Positions 48,853 to 57,145 of a stretch of 64,000 nucleotides of DNA are shown here, in pieces. The stretch's first letter is position 1, and each line of letters starts with the position of its first letter. The position numbers and the translations under genes were made by a program. The notes under the pieces were generated by a model. It had not been told where the DNA came from. It saw only the letters and a list, made by a program, of their open reading frames with translations, and searched no databases. The DNA is from Planctomycetota bacterium (lineage in GTDB: Bacteria; Planctomycetota; UBA1135), in contig QQUA01000013.1 in the NCBI GenBank assembly GCA_008501825.1, positions 434,001 to 498,000 on the forward strand, read 5' to 3'.

Positions 48853-50950
48853 GTTCGGTGGCAATTCCTTCCAAATTCTCCTTCGCCCAATGAGCCAACA
48901 CCGTACCGGCTCCATAGCGGATGGTGTTGTCGAAGGCTTGTTTGGCTGCGGGCCAATCTCTTAAGGTGGCGCACACCAAACCTAATTCATAATGGGCTTC
49001 CACCATTTTCGGCTGCAAGCCTAAGGCTTGCTCAAAGCAATCTCGCGCCTCCCGAACCGGCCCCGCCGGACCTTGCCCTTGGGGGCTGAGCCAAACGGTA
49101 TCCAAATAGAGTTCTTTCAACATCATGCCCAGTTGATGCCAGGCTTCCGCCGGTCGCCGGGACTCCCGGGCCCTTTGTTTGGCCTCCTCGACCCGTTTCC
49201 CCCAACCTTGAGGCGGCAGCGGCATGATTTGATCCAGGGAACGGGCCCAATCCGTTTCCGGCTGACTGCCGCCATGTTCGATGGTTTTGAGAAAGGCGTT
49301 ACGGGCTTGCGGCAATTCATTCAACGCCATGTGGGTTCGACCGAGATAAAACCAACTGCGGTAGGAGCGCGGCTCTTTTTGAACCGCCGTGCCCAGGGCA
49401 AATCGTGCCTCCCCCAACAACCGGGGAATTTCCTGTCCCGGTTTCGGGTCGTTCACCAAACTCCGGTAAATCTGATAGCGCAAAAATCCCAATTGTTGCC
49501 AGTGGCGCGCGTCGTCCGGACCCTGTTCCGTGGCTTGAATGGCGGCCTCGGACGCGCCTTGCATATCTCCGATGGAATACAACACCAAAGAACGCATTGC
49601 CGCAAGTCGTCCTTTTTGGTGCGGTGTTTCAATCGGTTCCGGTTTCAAGGCGAATACCGTTTCCAAGGTTTCCGCATCTTGAGCCCTTTGGCAACGCCGA
49701 ATGGCGGCTAAGCGGATCGACAAATTGGTGGGCGCAGCCTCGCTCATGTGCAAAGCCAACTTGCCTGGCGGACCGGCCCAAACGGCTCCGTAACGAAGGC
49801 TTCCGGCGCCGAAAGCCAACACAGCGGCGATCCCCAGGCCGGTGGCCCAGGCCCGCTTTTGGGACACGGCCCAACCAATCCAAAGGGCCAAAGCGGCTAC
49901 CGGCAGAAGCAAATAACGATCCGCCACGGTTGACTCCATCAGCGGCCACCAAGCCACCGCCCAACTCGGAGCCAGAGTCAAGAGGGCCCAAGCCCAAAAG
50001 AACAGCCACCACGGCCGTCTACGGACGGCTTCCGCCAAGGCCAACAAGCCGGTGAAAAACCAAAAGGCCAAGGCCAAATAACCCCACTCCGGGGCCGGCG
50101 GTTCATAAAAAAGGCGATGTCCGAAGGGGCGCACGAGAGCTTGCCATTGCCACCCCAAAGCGCCGAACCAGCGAGCTCCAACGTCTTCGGCCAGGGAAGG
50201 AAGTTGCGGGCCTCCGCGGAAGAGAAACAGCAAGGCGGTAGCGGCAACGGAAGGCAAAGCCAAACCCCACTTCCGCTTGCTTCCCTCCGGCTGAACCAGC
50301 GCCACCATCAAAACCACGACTGCGGCCGCAGCGATCCCGCTTTCTTTGGCCAAAAGAGAACCGAGCGAAGCCGCGCCGGCGGCCAAACTGAAAAACCAGG
50401 CCACGGAACTGGCCCGAGCCTCCAAAGCGGCGAGGGTGGCCCGGGCGGCGATCAAGAACAAAGCCGCCGACACCAAATCGTTTCGGGCCGACAACCAGGC
50501 CGCCGATTCCACGTGAGTGGGATGCAGAGCGAACAAAAGGCCGGCCAACCAAACGGCCGCCTGACGCCGCTTCGGGTCGCCTTGCGGTGACCAAATTCGA
50601 AGCAGGGCTTGCACCAGGGAACAAAAAAGAGCCACCACCAAGCCGTAGCCTAGGGCCTGACTCCAATGGTGGCCGCGATAATCTTGGCCCCATAAATGAT
50701 TATCCAGAGCCAAAGAAAGCAAGCTCAAAGGCCGCTGGTTTTCGCCGTACCACTGGCGGAAGCCCTCGGGCAAAACCCAAAATTCCTGCCAGCTCTGGAC
50801 CGTAGGCAGGTGGACTTCCAAGAGTGCGGCGTCGTCCCACACCAAATCGGCGTCGGCGAAGGCGAAACCGCCTAGGACGGCAAACACAATGCCCAGCACC
50901 CATGCCGGGTGCCGGGCAAGAACGGTGAAGAAACGAGGCTTTCGGCTCAA
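48833..50950 (-). CDS. TMTC-like membrane protein with TPR repeats
   Basis: This 705-aa protein has about ten N-terminal membrane helices up to residue 390, then a TPR region to the end. The membrane part has the features of the TMTC / DUF1736 glycosyltransferase-like family: ADADLVWDDAALL with an acidic pair after the first helix, QRPLSLLSLALDNHLWG, and LLFALHPTHVESAAWLSARNDLV. The C-terminal TPRs (YRSWFYLGRTHMALNELPQARNAFLKTIEHG, VEAHYELGLVCATLRDWPAAKQAFDN) are well formed. In eukaryotes such proteins are O-mannosyltransferases; in bacteria the function is unproven. It starts at TTG 50950 overlapping the HflC-like stop (TTGA) and its stop overlaps the ABC ATPase start. Confidence 0.8.
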   Translation of the reverse strand: MSRKPRFFTVLARHPAWVLGIVFAVLGGFAFADADLVWDDAALLEVHLPTVQSWQEFWVLPEGFRQWYGENQRPLSLLSLALDNHLWGQDYRGHHWSQALGYGLVVALFCSLVQALLRIWSPQGDPKRRQAAVWLAGLLFALHPTHVESAAWLSARNDLVSAALFLIAARATLAALEARASSVAWFFSLAAGAASLGSLLAKESGIAAAAVVVLMVALVQPEGSKRKWGLALPSVAATALLFLFRGGPQLPSLAEDVGARWFGALGWQWQALVRPFGHRLFYEPPAPEWGYLALAFWFFTGLLALAEAVRRRPWWLFFWAWALLTLAPSWAVAWWPLMESTVADRYLLLPVAALALWIGWAVSQKRAWATGLGIAAVLAFGAGSLRYGAVWAGPPGKLALHMSEAAPTNLSIRLAAIRRCQRAQDAETLETVFALKPEPIETPHQKGRLAAMRSLVLYSIGDMQGASEAAIQATEQGPDDARHWQQLGFLRYQIYRSLVNDPKPGQEIPRLLGEARFALGTAVQKEPRSYRSWFYLGRTHMALNELPQARNAFLKTIEHGGSQPETDWARSLDQIMPLPPQGWGKRVEEAKQRARESRRPAEAWHQLGMMLKELYLDTVWLSPQGQGPAGPVREARDCFEQALGLQPKMVEAHYELGLVCATLRDWPAAKQAFDNTIRYGAGTVLAHWAKENLEGIATEHAATEQ

Positions 50951-52047
50951 GGACTACCGGAGGCGGCCTGGGATTCGGTTCCCGGTTCGCCGACCAACAT
51001 CCGGGTCAGCGATTGCAGGTCGAGGATCATCGGTACTTGGGGATCGTCGCTATTCAAAGTGACGCTGGGGATCTGCAGGTTCCCGGCCGCTTCCAAACCC
51101 AGCAGAATGGCCCCACCACGAGAGTTTAGGGCCTCGGTCCTCAGTTGGTTTCGCAGAGCTTCCGATTGCTCCAGGGCCAAAGTGCCGTTGGCCTGCAAAA
51201 TGTCCCGTTCCGCTTCTCCCTCGGCCCGGGTTCGGCGGGCGTAAACTTCGGCTTCGGCTCGGATGGTGGCGATTTTGACCTCGTATTCCGACCGCTTTTC
51301 CTGCAGTTGTTTCTCCCAATCCTGTTCCTTGGCCAACTCGGCGGCCTTGGTTTGGCGCTCGATCAGGTTCACCGTCTTTTCTTCGTTGGCTTGAGCGGTC
51401 AAAGCCTGGTCCAGGTTCGCCTTTTGGCGCAAGTATTGCTTTTCCTGCAATTTGGCTTCGTACTCGGAAGGGAAGCTGAATCGCCGGATCAAAATGGAAT
51501 CGGCCGTTACGAAGAATTGGGCCAGTTGCTCGTTGAGAACAGGCAGCACCTTTTGGGTCCGCTCCTTGCGCAAATCCGTGCTCTGAATCTCTTCCGAACT
51601 CAGCTTGGCGAATTCGCTCCGGAGCACGCTCCTCACCGTGGATTGGACCCGTTCTTGGTACTTGCTCTTCAAGGCTCGGACCAAAATCTGGTGTCCCATC
51701 CCAGGAATGATCCGGTAAGGCACGGAAACGTCGATGTGCACCGTGTTGTTGTCCTTATTCCTCACTTCCAAGGACGGAGCGAACCGGTCCACTTCGAATT
51801 GCTGGGCTGGACTACCCTCGATGAAGTGAAGGAAGTGAGTTTGACGGGGCAAGAAATGCCAGCGATGAAAGCCGGTGATTCCAAGATGGAAGCCGGCACT
51901 GAAATCCACCGACTCGTAACCTCCACCCCACAAGGACTGGCGCACGCCAATGGTGGCCGGAGGGACCCGCTCCATGAAAACCGACAAGAGCACCGGTATC
52001 AGAACCAGGATGACGACAATGACGATCAGGGTTCGGCGGTTTTTCAC
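50947..52047 (-). CDS. HflC-like SPFH/band-7 protein
   Basis: This 366-aa protein has an N-terminal anchor (LIVIVVILVLIPVLLSVF, residues 7-24) followed by the SPFH domain (PPATIGVRQSLWGGGYESVDFSAGFHLGI, VHIDVSVPYRIIPGMGH, VQSTVRSVLRSEFAKLSSEEIQ) and a long charged coiled coil (LAKEQDWEKQLQEKRSEYEVKIATIRAEAEVYARR). The arrangement of two adjacent SPFH genes of this size resembles hflK-hflC, which modulate FtsH in E. coli, but identity to true HflC is not established. The GTG start overlaps the stop of the first SPFH gene (GTGA), so the two are probably made in equal amounts. Confidence 0.8.
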   Translation of the reverse strand: MKNRRTLIVIVVILVLIPVLLSVFMERVPPATIGVRQSLWGGGYESVDFSAGFHLGITGFHRWHFLPRQTHFLHFIEGSPAQQFEVDRFAPSLEVRNKDNNTVHIDVSVPYRIIPGMGHQILVRALKSKYQERVQSTVRSVLRSEFAKLSSEEIQSTDLRKERTQKVLPVLNEQLAQFFVTADSILIRRFSFPSEYEAKLQEKQYLRQKANLDQALTAQANEEKTVNLIERQTKAAELAKEQDWEKQLQEKRSEYEVKIATIRAEAEVYARRTRAEGEAERDILQANGTLALEQSEALRNQLRTEALNSRGGAILLGLEAAGNLQIPSVTLNSDDPQVPMILDLQSLTRMLVGEPGTESQAASGSP

Positions 52048-53222
52048 GGCTGACCTCCCTCGGGCTTGCTGGAAAGATGTTCAATCCGAACCGGACTTGG
52101 ATCGCGCCGGTAAGGCACGATATTGAAACGAATGGAGGCGAGTTTTTCGGCCAGGATTTCCCGCACCAAAACGTCACCTCGCTTGGCCAAGGCGTCCACC
52201 CGGGCGCGGAGGCCTTCCGCTTCTTTCCGCGCTTGTTCCTCCTTGGCTCGAGCTTGCTGCAACATGCGTTGCTCCTCAGCCTGCCCGGCCGCCACCATTT
52301 CGATTTTGAACGCATCGGCCGAGCGTTCCACCCGAACTCTTTCCCGCTCCGACATGATCCGCTCCGCTTCCAATTCACCGAGCAATTGCTCATAGGCGGT
52401 GGCTTTATCTCGATCGATGTCGGCCAGGCGCCGTTCCCGTTCCCGCAATAAGGCGGTGGCTTTGGTCTTCAGCTTTTCCACTTCCTGGTCCGCCACCTTT
52501 CGATCTTTAATCGCCTGTTCGTACAGCGGATCGAATTTCGGTTTCGGAACGATGATTTGAATCACGGTAATACCGTGAGGTTCCAGCAGTTGATTCAAAC
52601 GATCCTTCACCACCGCGGTAGCGCCGGTGTAGTTCGATTGGTCAGCCACTTCCTCCGAAGAAAAGCGGCCGAACTCGTCGCGCAAAATGGAACGAGCGTA
52701 AGCCCGAATCCAATTTCGCTTGAAGGCTTGCCCAGGGCCTGAATCTTCCAATACCAGGGACGCCTCGCCTTCTAAAAGCTGGTACTGGATTTCCAAGGTT
52801 TCAAACCAAAAGTTGGAACCGTCCTTGGCCCGGACCGTCAGTTTCTTGACGTGGTTGTCATTCAAGTTGCGATCCCCCTCCATCAAGAATTTGTTTGGGG
52901 ACTTGTCGAACTTGAATGCTTGCTGGACCACCGGCAGAAAAATCTTGTAGCCCGGAGTGGTTTCCAGCTTTTTGTTCCCGTTGACGTAATTCACGATCAC
53001 CGCCACCTCGGTATCGGAAACCTCGACGATGCCTCCTCTGCCGGTCACGAAGGCCAGCAGGAATAGCAGCACCAAGATCACCGGAGCCCCGATCAAGGCC
53101 AATTTGCGCCCTGAGATTTGGGGCAAACCTTGGGTGGCGGAGAAGGATTTAGGACGCGGGGGCCGCCTAGGCGGCTTGGGGTAATCGCCTTGGAAATCAG
53201 GGAATTCCATGTCGTCAGGCAT
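52044..53222 (-). CDS. HflK-like SPFH/band-7 protein
   Basis: This 392-aa protein has a proline-rich cytoplasmic N-terminus (DYPKPPRRPPRPKSF), as in HflK, then a membrane helix (LALIGAPVILVLLFLLAFV, residues 42-60) and the SPFH domain (VSDTEVAVIVNYVNG, YARSILRDEFGRFSSEEVADQ). A coiled coil follows (KLKTKATALLRERERRLADI). The start is ATG 53222, since AAGGAGG lies 8 bases before it at 53231-53237; the longer frame begins at a GTG inside that ribosome site. It is the first gene of a run that continues with the HflC-like, TMTC-like and ABC exporter genes. Confidence 0.8.
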   Translation of the reverse strand: MPDDMEFPDFQGDYPKPPRRPPRPKSFSATQGLPQISGRKLALIGAPVILVLLFLLAFVTGRGGIVEVSDTEVAVIVNYVNGNKKLETTPGYKIFLPVVQQAFKFDKSPNKFLMEGDRNLNDNHVKKLTVRAKDGSNFWFETLEIQYQLLEGEASLVLEDSGPGQAFKRNWIRAYARSILRDEFGRFSSEEVADQSNYTGATAVVKDRLNQLLEPHGITVIQIIVPKPKFDPLYEQAIKDRKVADQEVEKLKTKATALLRERERRLADIDRDKATAYEQLLGELEAERIMSERERVRVERSADAFKIEMVAAGQAEEQRMLQQARAKEEQARKEAEGLRARVDALAKRGDVLVREILAEKLASIRFNIVPYRRDPSPVRIEHLSSKPEGGQP

Positions 53223-53230
53223 GCGAGGCA

Positions 53231-53237
53231 CCTCCTT
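53231..53237 (-). promoter_or_regulatory. Strong Shine-Dalgarno site for the HflK-like gene
   Basis: AAGGAGG lies 8 bases before ATG 53222 and decides this start over the upstream GTG. Most genes in the window lack such a site. Confidence 0.75.
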
Positions 53238-53324
53238 GACGGCAGAATACTCTTATCGAGGGGATAATATTCGCCTTCCCTCGGCAAGAATTACCAATCC
53301 GGCGTCCGCCCTGCACCCGATCCC

Positions 53325-54299
53325 TTGTCCAGCTACCTGTCCTACCTGGCCCGCTTGCTCCTGGGCGGCCTGAGTCTGGCCAGCCTGGCCGCTTTCGCCA
53401 GCCGCTGGCACTGGGTCCTGGATCTTTTTCACCACTTCGTCGTTTTTTACGTCGCCGCCAGCGTCCTGGCTCTAATTCTCCTGTTGGCGACCGATCGGCG
53501 GCGCAAAGCCTGGGTGGTCCTGGCCCTGGCTCTGATTCTCGGGCACGGCTGGCGCCTCATGCCGGCTTTCTTTCCATCGGCAGCCCCGGCCCCTTTGCCG
53601 CCGGAGGCGGAAAACCAGGGCAGCCGGCGCCTGCAAGTCGTGTTCGCCAACGTCCTCGCCGGCCGGGCCGATCCTCGATTGCTGGATTTCCTGGAACGGG
53701 AAGACCCGGATTTGTTCGCTCTTGCCGAAGTCGGACCTCCGTTCAAGCCGGTTCTGGAGCGACTTCGAAGACGTTGGCCTTACGCATTTCAAAGGTTGAG
53801 GACCGACAATTACGGTTTGGCGGTTTTTTCTCGTTGGCCCATGGACGAAGTGGAGGACCTGCGCATTGACGGTCTGGTACCCAGCTTCGCCTTCCAATGG
53901 CGGCTGCCGGAGCAAACCGTTCAGGTGATTGCCAGCCATCCCCCGCCTCCGATGTCCAGTTCCCACGCCGCTCGGCGGAATTTGCATCTGGAAGCCTTCG
54001 CCAAACTCGGCCGGCAGCACAATCCCAGTTTGCTGCTCGGCGATTTGAACGTCACTCCTTGGTCGCCCCATTTTCGCGACTTGTTGGCCGAAGGAGGTTG
54101 GCGCCAAGCCAGAAATGGTTTCGGATTGACCCCGACTTGGAGTCCGAGGCGTTTTCCCTGGCCGCTGCTCCCGATTGATCACGTGCTGTATCGAGGCCCT
54201 TGGAAAGTGCTCGATTTCCGGGTTGGCCCGAAAAACCGGAGCGACCATCGGCCGATCCAAGCTTTTTTCGAATTGTCGATCCCGGAGCCAGGGCAATGA
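53325..54299 (+). CDS. Membrane-anchored endonuclease/exonuclease/phosphatase-fold protein (copy 1)
   Basis: This 324-aa protein has three N-terminal membrane helices (LLLGGLSLASLAAFA, FVVFYVAASVLALILLLA, VVLALALILGHGW) and then an EEP (exonuclease-endonuclease-phosphatase) domain. Catalytic motifs are VVFANVLAGR (Asn), DPDLFALAEVG (metal-binding Glu), LLLGDLNVTPW (Asp/Asn), PIDHVL and RSDHRPI (Asp-His pair), so the active site appears complete. The TTG start at 53325 has no good alternative. It is the first of three tandem paralogues with 4-base overlaps. The substrate could be nucleic acid or a phosphorylated lipid or sugar; position outside the membrane is unproven. Confidence 0.83.
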   Translation: MSSYLSYLARLLLGGLSLASLAAFASRWHWVLDLFHHFVVFYVAASVLALILLLATDRRRKAWVVLALALILGHGWRLMPAFFPSAAPAPLPPEAENQGSRRLQVVFANVLAGRADPRLLDFLEREDPDLFALAEVGPPFKPVLERLRRRWPYAFQRLRTDNYGLAVFSRWPMDEVEDLRIDGLVPSFAFQWRLPEQTVQVIASHPPPPMSSSHAARRNLHLEAFAKLGRQHNPSLLLGDLNVTPWSPHFRDLLAEGGWRQARNGFGLTPTWSPRRFPWPLLPIDHVLYRGPWKVLDFRVGPKNRSDHRPIQAFFELSIPEPGQ

Positions 54300-55246
54300 A
54301 AAACAACCGGCGGAGCGGAGCTTTCGCCTTGTTGTGGTTGGCCCTGCTGGCCAACGGTTTGGCCTATGCCGGCAGCCTTTGGACCTTTCTGGAAGTCTTC
54401 AGTCACGGACCGGCGCTTGTGGCTTTCGCGGCCTTCGTGACCTTGTTCCTCGCACGGCGTTGGATCGGAGCGGCGCTCTGGAATTCCCAGGCTGCTCTAT
54501 GCCTGTGCGCTTTGGGGCTGGTTCACGCCGGACATTGGGCGGCTTCCGCCTATTCCAGTTCCGAAACAAGCCTGCAGGCCGCTTCTTCAATGGAAAGCCC
54601 AAGCCGAAAACTTTATTGGTGCAACGTGAGCCACGCCGAGGAAAATCGCGACCTCCTGGTAGCTTCGGTGGCCAAGGAGAATGCGGACTTGGTGTTACTG
54701 GCCGAAGCCCACGCCGCCTTGCACACCGACTTCACCGGCCTGGATGAACGCTATCCGGTTCGTTTCTATCAGGCCGAAACGGCCATCCAAGTCTTCTCCA
54801 AATATCCGGTGGTGGAGCGCCATGTGATCGCCCTGAGCGGACGGCGGAGTGCCTTTCACTTCCAATGGCAAACGCCAGAGGGCTCCATGCCCATGGTCGC
54901 CATTCACCAGGACAAACCCGGGCAGCCGGATTTCGTTCCGGCCATGGAAGCGCTGGCGGCCTGGATCCAAACTCGGGAGTCGATGGTGGTCATCGGCGAT
55001 TTGAACGCGACTCCTTGGGCCGCCAGTTTCCGCCGACTTTGCCACCGCGCCAAACTGCATAGGCAGCCGACTCCTTTGGGAACGGCGGCCACCTGGCGCC
55101 ATTCCTCCTGGCCTTGGTTGAGGCTGCCGATCGATCATTTGTTGTGGAAAGGACCGTGGCGCCCAAGCCGACTGCGTTTGGGAGACGAAGTCCGAAGCGA
55201 TCATTTACCCTTGGTGGCGGAGTGGAACAGCGAACAGCAGCCGTGA
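54296..55246 (+). CDS. Membrane-anchored endonuclease/exonuclease/phosphatase-fold protein (copy 2)
   Basis: This 316-aa paralogue of the preceding gene has the same plan: three N-terminal helices (ALLWLALLANGLAYAGSL, FVTLFLARRWIGAALW, AALCLCALGLVHAGHWA) and an EEP domain with WCNVSHAEENRD, ADLVLLAEAHA, MVVIGDLNATPWAA, PIDHLLW and RSDHLPLV. Its ATG overlaps the stop of copy 1 (ATGA). All metal ligands are present. The copies differ mainly in the membrane part and in the region after the Glu motif. Confidence 0.83.
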   Translation: MKNNRRSGAFALLWLALLANGLAYAGSLWTFLEVFSHGPALVAFAAFVTLFLARRWIGAALWNSQAALCLCALGLVHAGHWAASAYSSSETSLQAASSMESPSRKLYWCNVSHAEENRDLLVASVAKENADLVLLAEAHAALHTDFTGLDERYPVRFYQAETAIQVFSKYPVVERHVIALSGRRSAFHFQWQTPEGSMPMVAIHQDKPGQPDFVPAMEALAAWIQTRESMVVIGDLNATPWAASFRRLCHRAKLHRQPTPLGTAATWRHSSWPWLRLPIDHLLWKGPWRPSRLRLGDEVRSDHLPLVAEWNSEQQP

Positions 55247-56265
55247 ACAAAAAAAACCGACACGCGGGAAGATGCTTTCGGATCTTTTTCGCTCTGCTTT
55301 GGATCCTCAGCCTGTTCAGCCTGGGCGGATCTTTGCGCCGAGAACTGGACGTCCTCGCTCATTTTCAACTCCTTTGGACGGCGATCTATGCTTTGGCTTT
55401 GCTCGCCTTCCGTAGTTGGCCACGGGTCAAAGCCGCTTATTGGCGACCTTGGCTTCCCATTTTGCTTTGCTGGATCGGTTTCGTGTTTCACGGCGGCCAG
55501 ATGTTGTTTTTATGGATTCCTCATTTCTCTTCGCAAGATTTAGATCGGCCGGAAACCCTGCAAGTAGCCTGGGCCAACGTCCAAAGCGGCCGTAAGGATC
55601 TTCCTCGGGACTTTCGAAAATGGCTAAAGGACCAGGAGCTGGATTTGCTGGCCATGGCGGAAGTCGGTCCTGCCGCTCGCAAAAGCCAGGAACTGCAACC
55701 GCTGCTTCCCCATGTTTTCGCCCCTGCCAGCGGCGGCTTGCTGTTGCTTTCCCGCTTTCCGATCTTGGAGCAGGAAGTTTTCGAACCCTTACCGGGCCGA
55801 ATCGCCTTGCGAGTGGTCCTGCAAGTCCATCGGCGCCGGTTGACGGTTTTTGCCGCCCACAATCTCGGCCCGTTGGAAATCGGCCATCAGCAATATCTGC
55901 TCCAATTGGCGAAGAAAGTCTCAGAGGAGAAGTCCGCTTTGCTTTTGGGAGATTTCAACACCACGCCGTGGACGGCGGTGTTTCGAAGCCTCAAAGGGGA
56001 AGCCGAATTGCGGGATGGCCGCCGCGGCCGCGGCATTCAGGGAAGTTGGCGACCGAAAGGTTGGCACCTACCTTGGTTGCCGATCGATCACGCCTTGGTC
56101 CGCGGAGCGGCGGAAATCCGCAGCTTGGAAGCCGGACCGGCGTTTCAAAGCGATCACCGCCCTCTCAGTTTGACTCTGTTGTTGGGCGGTTCCCGGAGCC
56201 ATCCTCCAGATCGGGCCCCGGCCAACCCTGAAACCGGGCCAGCAGGGCCGCCGCCAGGTCCTTGA
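55243..56265 (+). CDS. Membrane-anchored endonuclease/exonuclease/phosphatase-fold protein (copy 3)
   Basis: This is the third tandem paralogue, 340 aa. The GTG start overlaps the stop of copy 2 (GTGA). Three N-terminal helices are followed by the EEP domain with VAWANVQSGRKD, LDLLAMAEVGP, ALLLGDFNTTPWTAVF, PIDHALV and QSDHRPLSL. The last 30 residues are Pro- and Gly-rich and lie antisense to the end of miaA: the two convergent genes overlap by 101 bases, so this tail is probably not constrained by function. Confidence 0.83.
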   Translation: MNKKNRHAGRCFRIFFALLWILSLFSLGGSLRRELDVLAHFQLLWTAIYALALLAFRSWPRVKAAYWRPWLPILLCWIGFVFHGGQMLFLWIPHFSSQDLDRPETLQVAWANVQSGRKDLPRDFRKWLKDQELDLLAMAEVGPAARKSQELQPLLPHVFAPASGGLLLLSRFPILEQEVFEPLPGRIALRVVLQVHRRRLTVFAAHNLGPLEIGHQQYLLQLAKKVSEEKSALLLGDFNTTPWTAVFRSLKGEAELRDGRRGRGIQGSWRPKGWHLPWLPIDHALVRGAAEIRSLEAGPAFQSDHRPLSLTLLLGGSRSHPPDRAPANPETGPAGPPPGP

Positions 56266-57145
56266 TTCGATCCTCAGGCCCGACTTCCTGGCAATGTAAA
56301 TCCGGAAAGGAACGCAACCAGCTCATTTGCCGGCGAATCAAGACTCGGGTTTTAGTGATGGCTTGCTCTCGGGCTTCTTCCCAGCCGATTTCTCCATCCA
56401 AAGCCTGCAAGATTTGACGATAACCAAGGGCCTTGGCGGCAGTCAGACTGAAACCGCCTCGAGCCCGGATTCGTTGGATCTCCTCTACCAGGCCTGCATC
56501 CAGCATCGCATCGAAGCGCTCGGCAATGCGCTCTCGCAGAATTTCCCGAGGCCAAATCAAAGCCACCGCCGGTTCGCGGAGAGCCGCTTGCCGTTGCCAT
56601 TGCCGTTGCCATTCGGAAAGGGGCCGGCCGGTGCAGCGATAAACTTCAATGGCCCTCAATATCCGTTTGGCATCGGAAGGATGGAGCCTTTCCGCCGCCG
56701 CCGGATCGATCCGCTGCAATTCATCTCGCAACAACTGTTCTCCCCCTTGAGCCCATTGTTGCTCCAATTCATTTCTCAACCGAGCGGGGGCTTGAGGAAC
56801 CTGCAGCAAACCGGAGGTCAGGGCTTTCAGATAAAGGCCGGTGCCGCCTACGTACAAAGGTCTTGCTCCTCGGGCCCGAACTTCCGCTTCCGCTTGCTCG
56901 GCCGCTTCCAAATATCGCGCCACGGAAAAGGTCTGCCAGGGTTCGACCAGATCGATCAAATGATGGCGAATGGAACCCCGTTCCTCCACGCTCGGTTTGG
57001 CGGTTCCAAGATCCATGCCGCGATAAACCAGCATGGAATCCATCGACAAGATTTCCGCCCCGCACAAATCGGCCAAGGCCACCGAAACCGCGGTTTTCCC
57101 TGAAGCGGTCGGTCCAAGCAAAAACCAGCGAGGGCAGGACTTCAA
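56165..57145 (-). CDS. miaA: tRNA dimethylallyltransferase MiaA
   Basis: MiaA adds a dimethylallyl group to A37 of tRNAs that read UNN codons. The 326-aa protein has the P-loop FLLGPTASGKTAVSVALA, the substrate motif ILSMDSMLVYRGMDLGTAKPS, HHLIDLVEPWQTFSVARY, PLYVGGTGLYLKAL, and the C-terminal ALGYRQILQ with ITKTRVLIRRQMSWLRSF. The start is TTG 57145, overlapping the stop of the YfmH-like gene (TTGA). The frame upstream encodes unrelated residues from the other gene. It is the last gene of the YfmF-YfmH-miaA unit. Confidence 0.95.
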   Translation of the reverse strand: MKSCPRWFLLGPTASGKTAVSVALADLCGAEILSMDSMLVYRGMDLGTAKPSVEERGSIRHHLIDLVEPWQTFSVARYLEAAEQAEAEVRARGARPLYVGGTGLYLKALTSGLLQVPQAPARLRNELEQQWAQGGEQLLRDELQRIDPAAAERLHPSDAKRILRAIEVYRCTGRPLSEWQRQWQRQAALREPAVALIWPREILRERIAERFDAMLDAGLVEEIQRIRARGGFSLTAAKALGYRQILQALDGEIGWEEAREQAITKTRVLIRRQMSWLRSFPDLHCQEVGPEDRIKDLAAALLARFQGWPGPDLEDGSGNRPTTESN

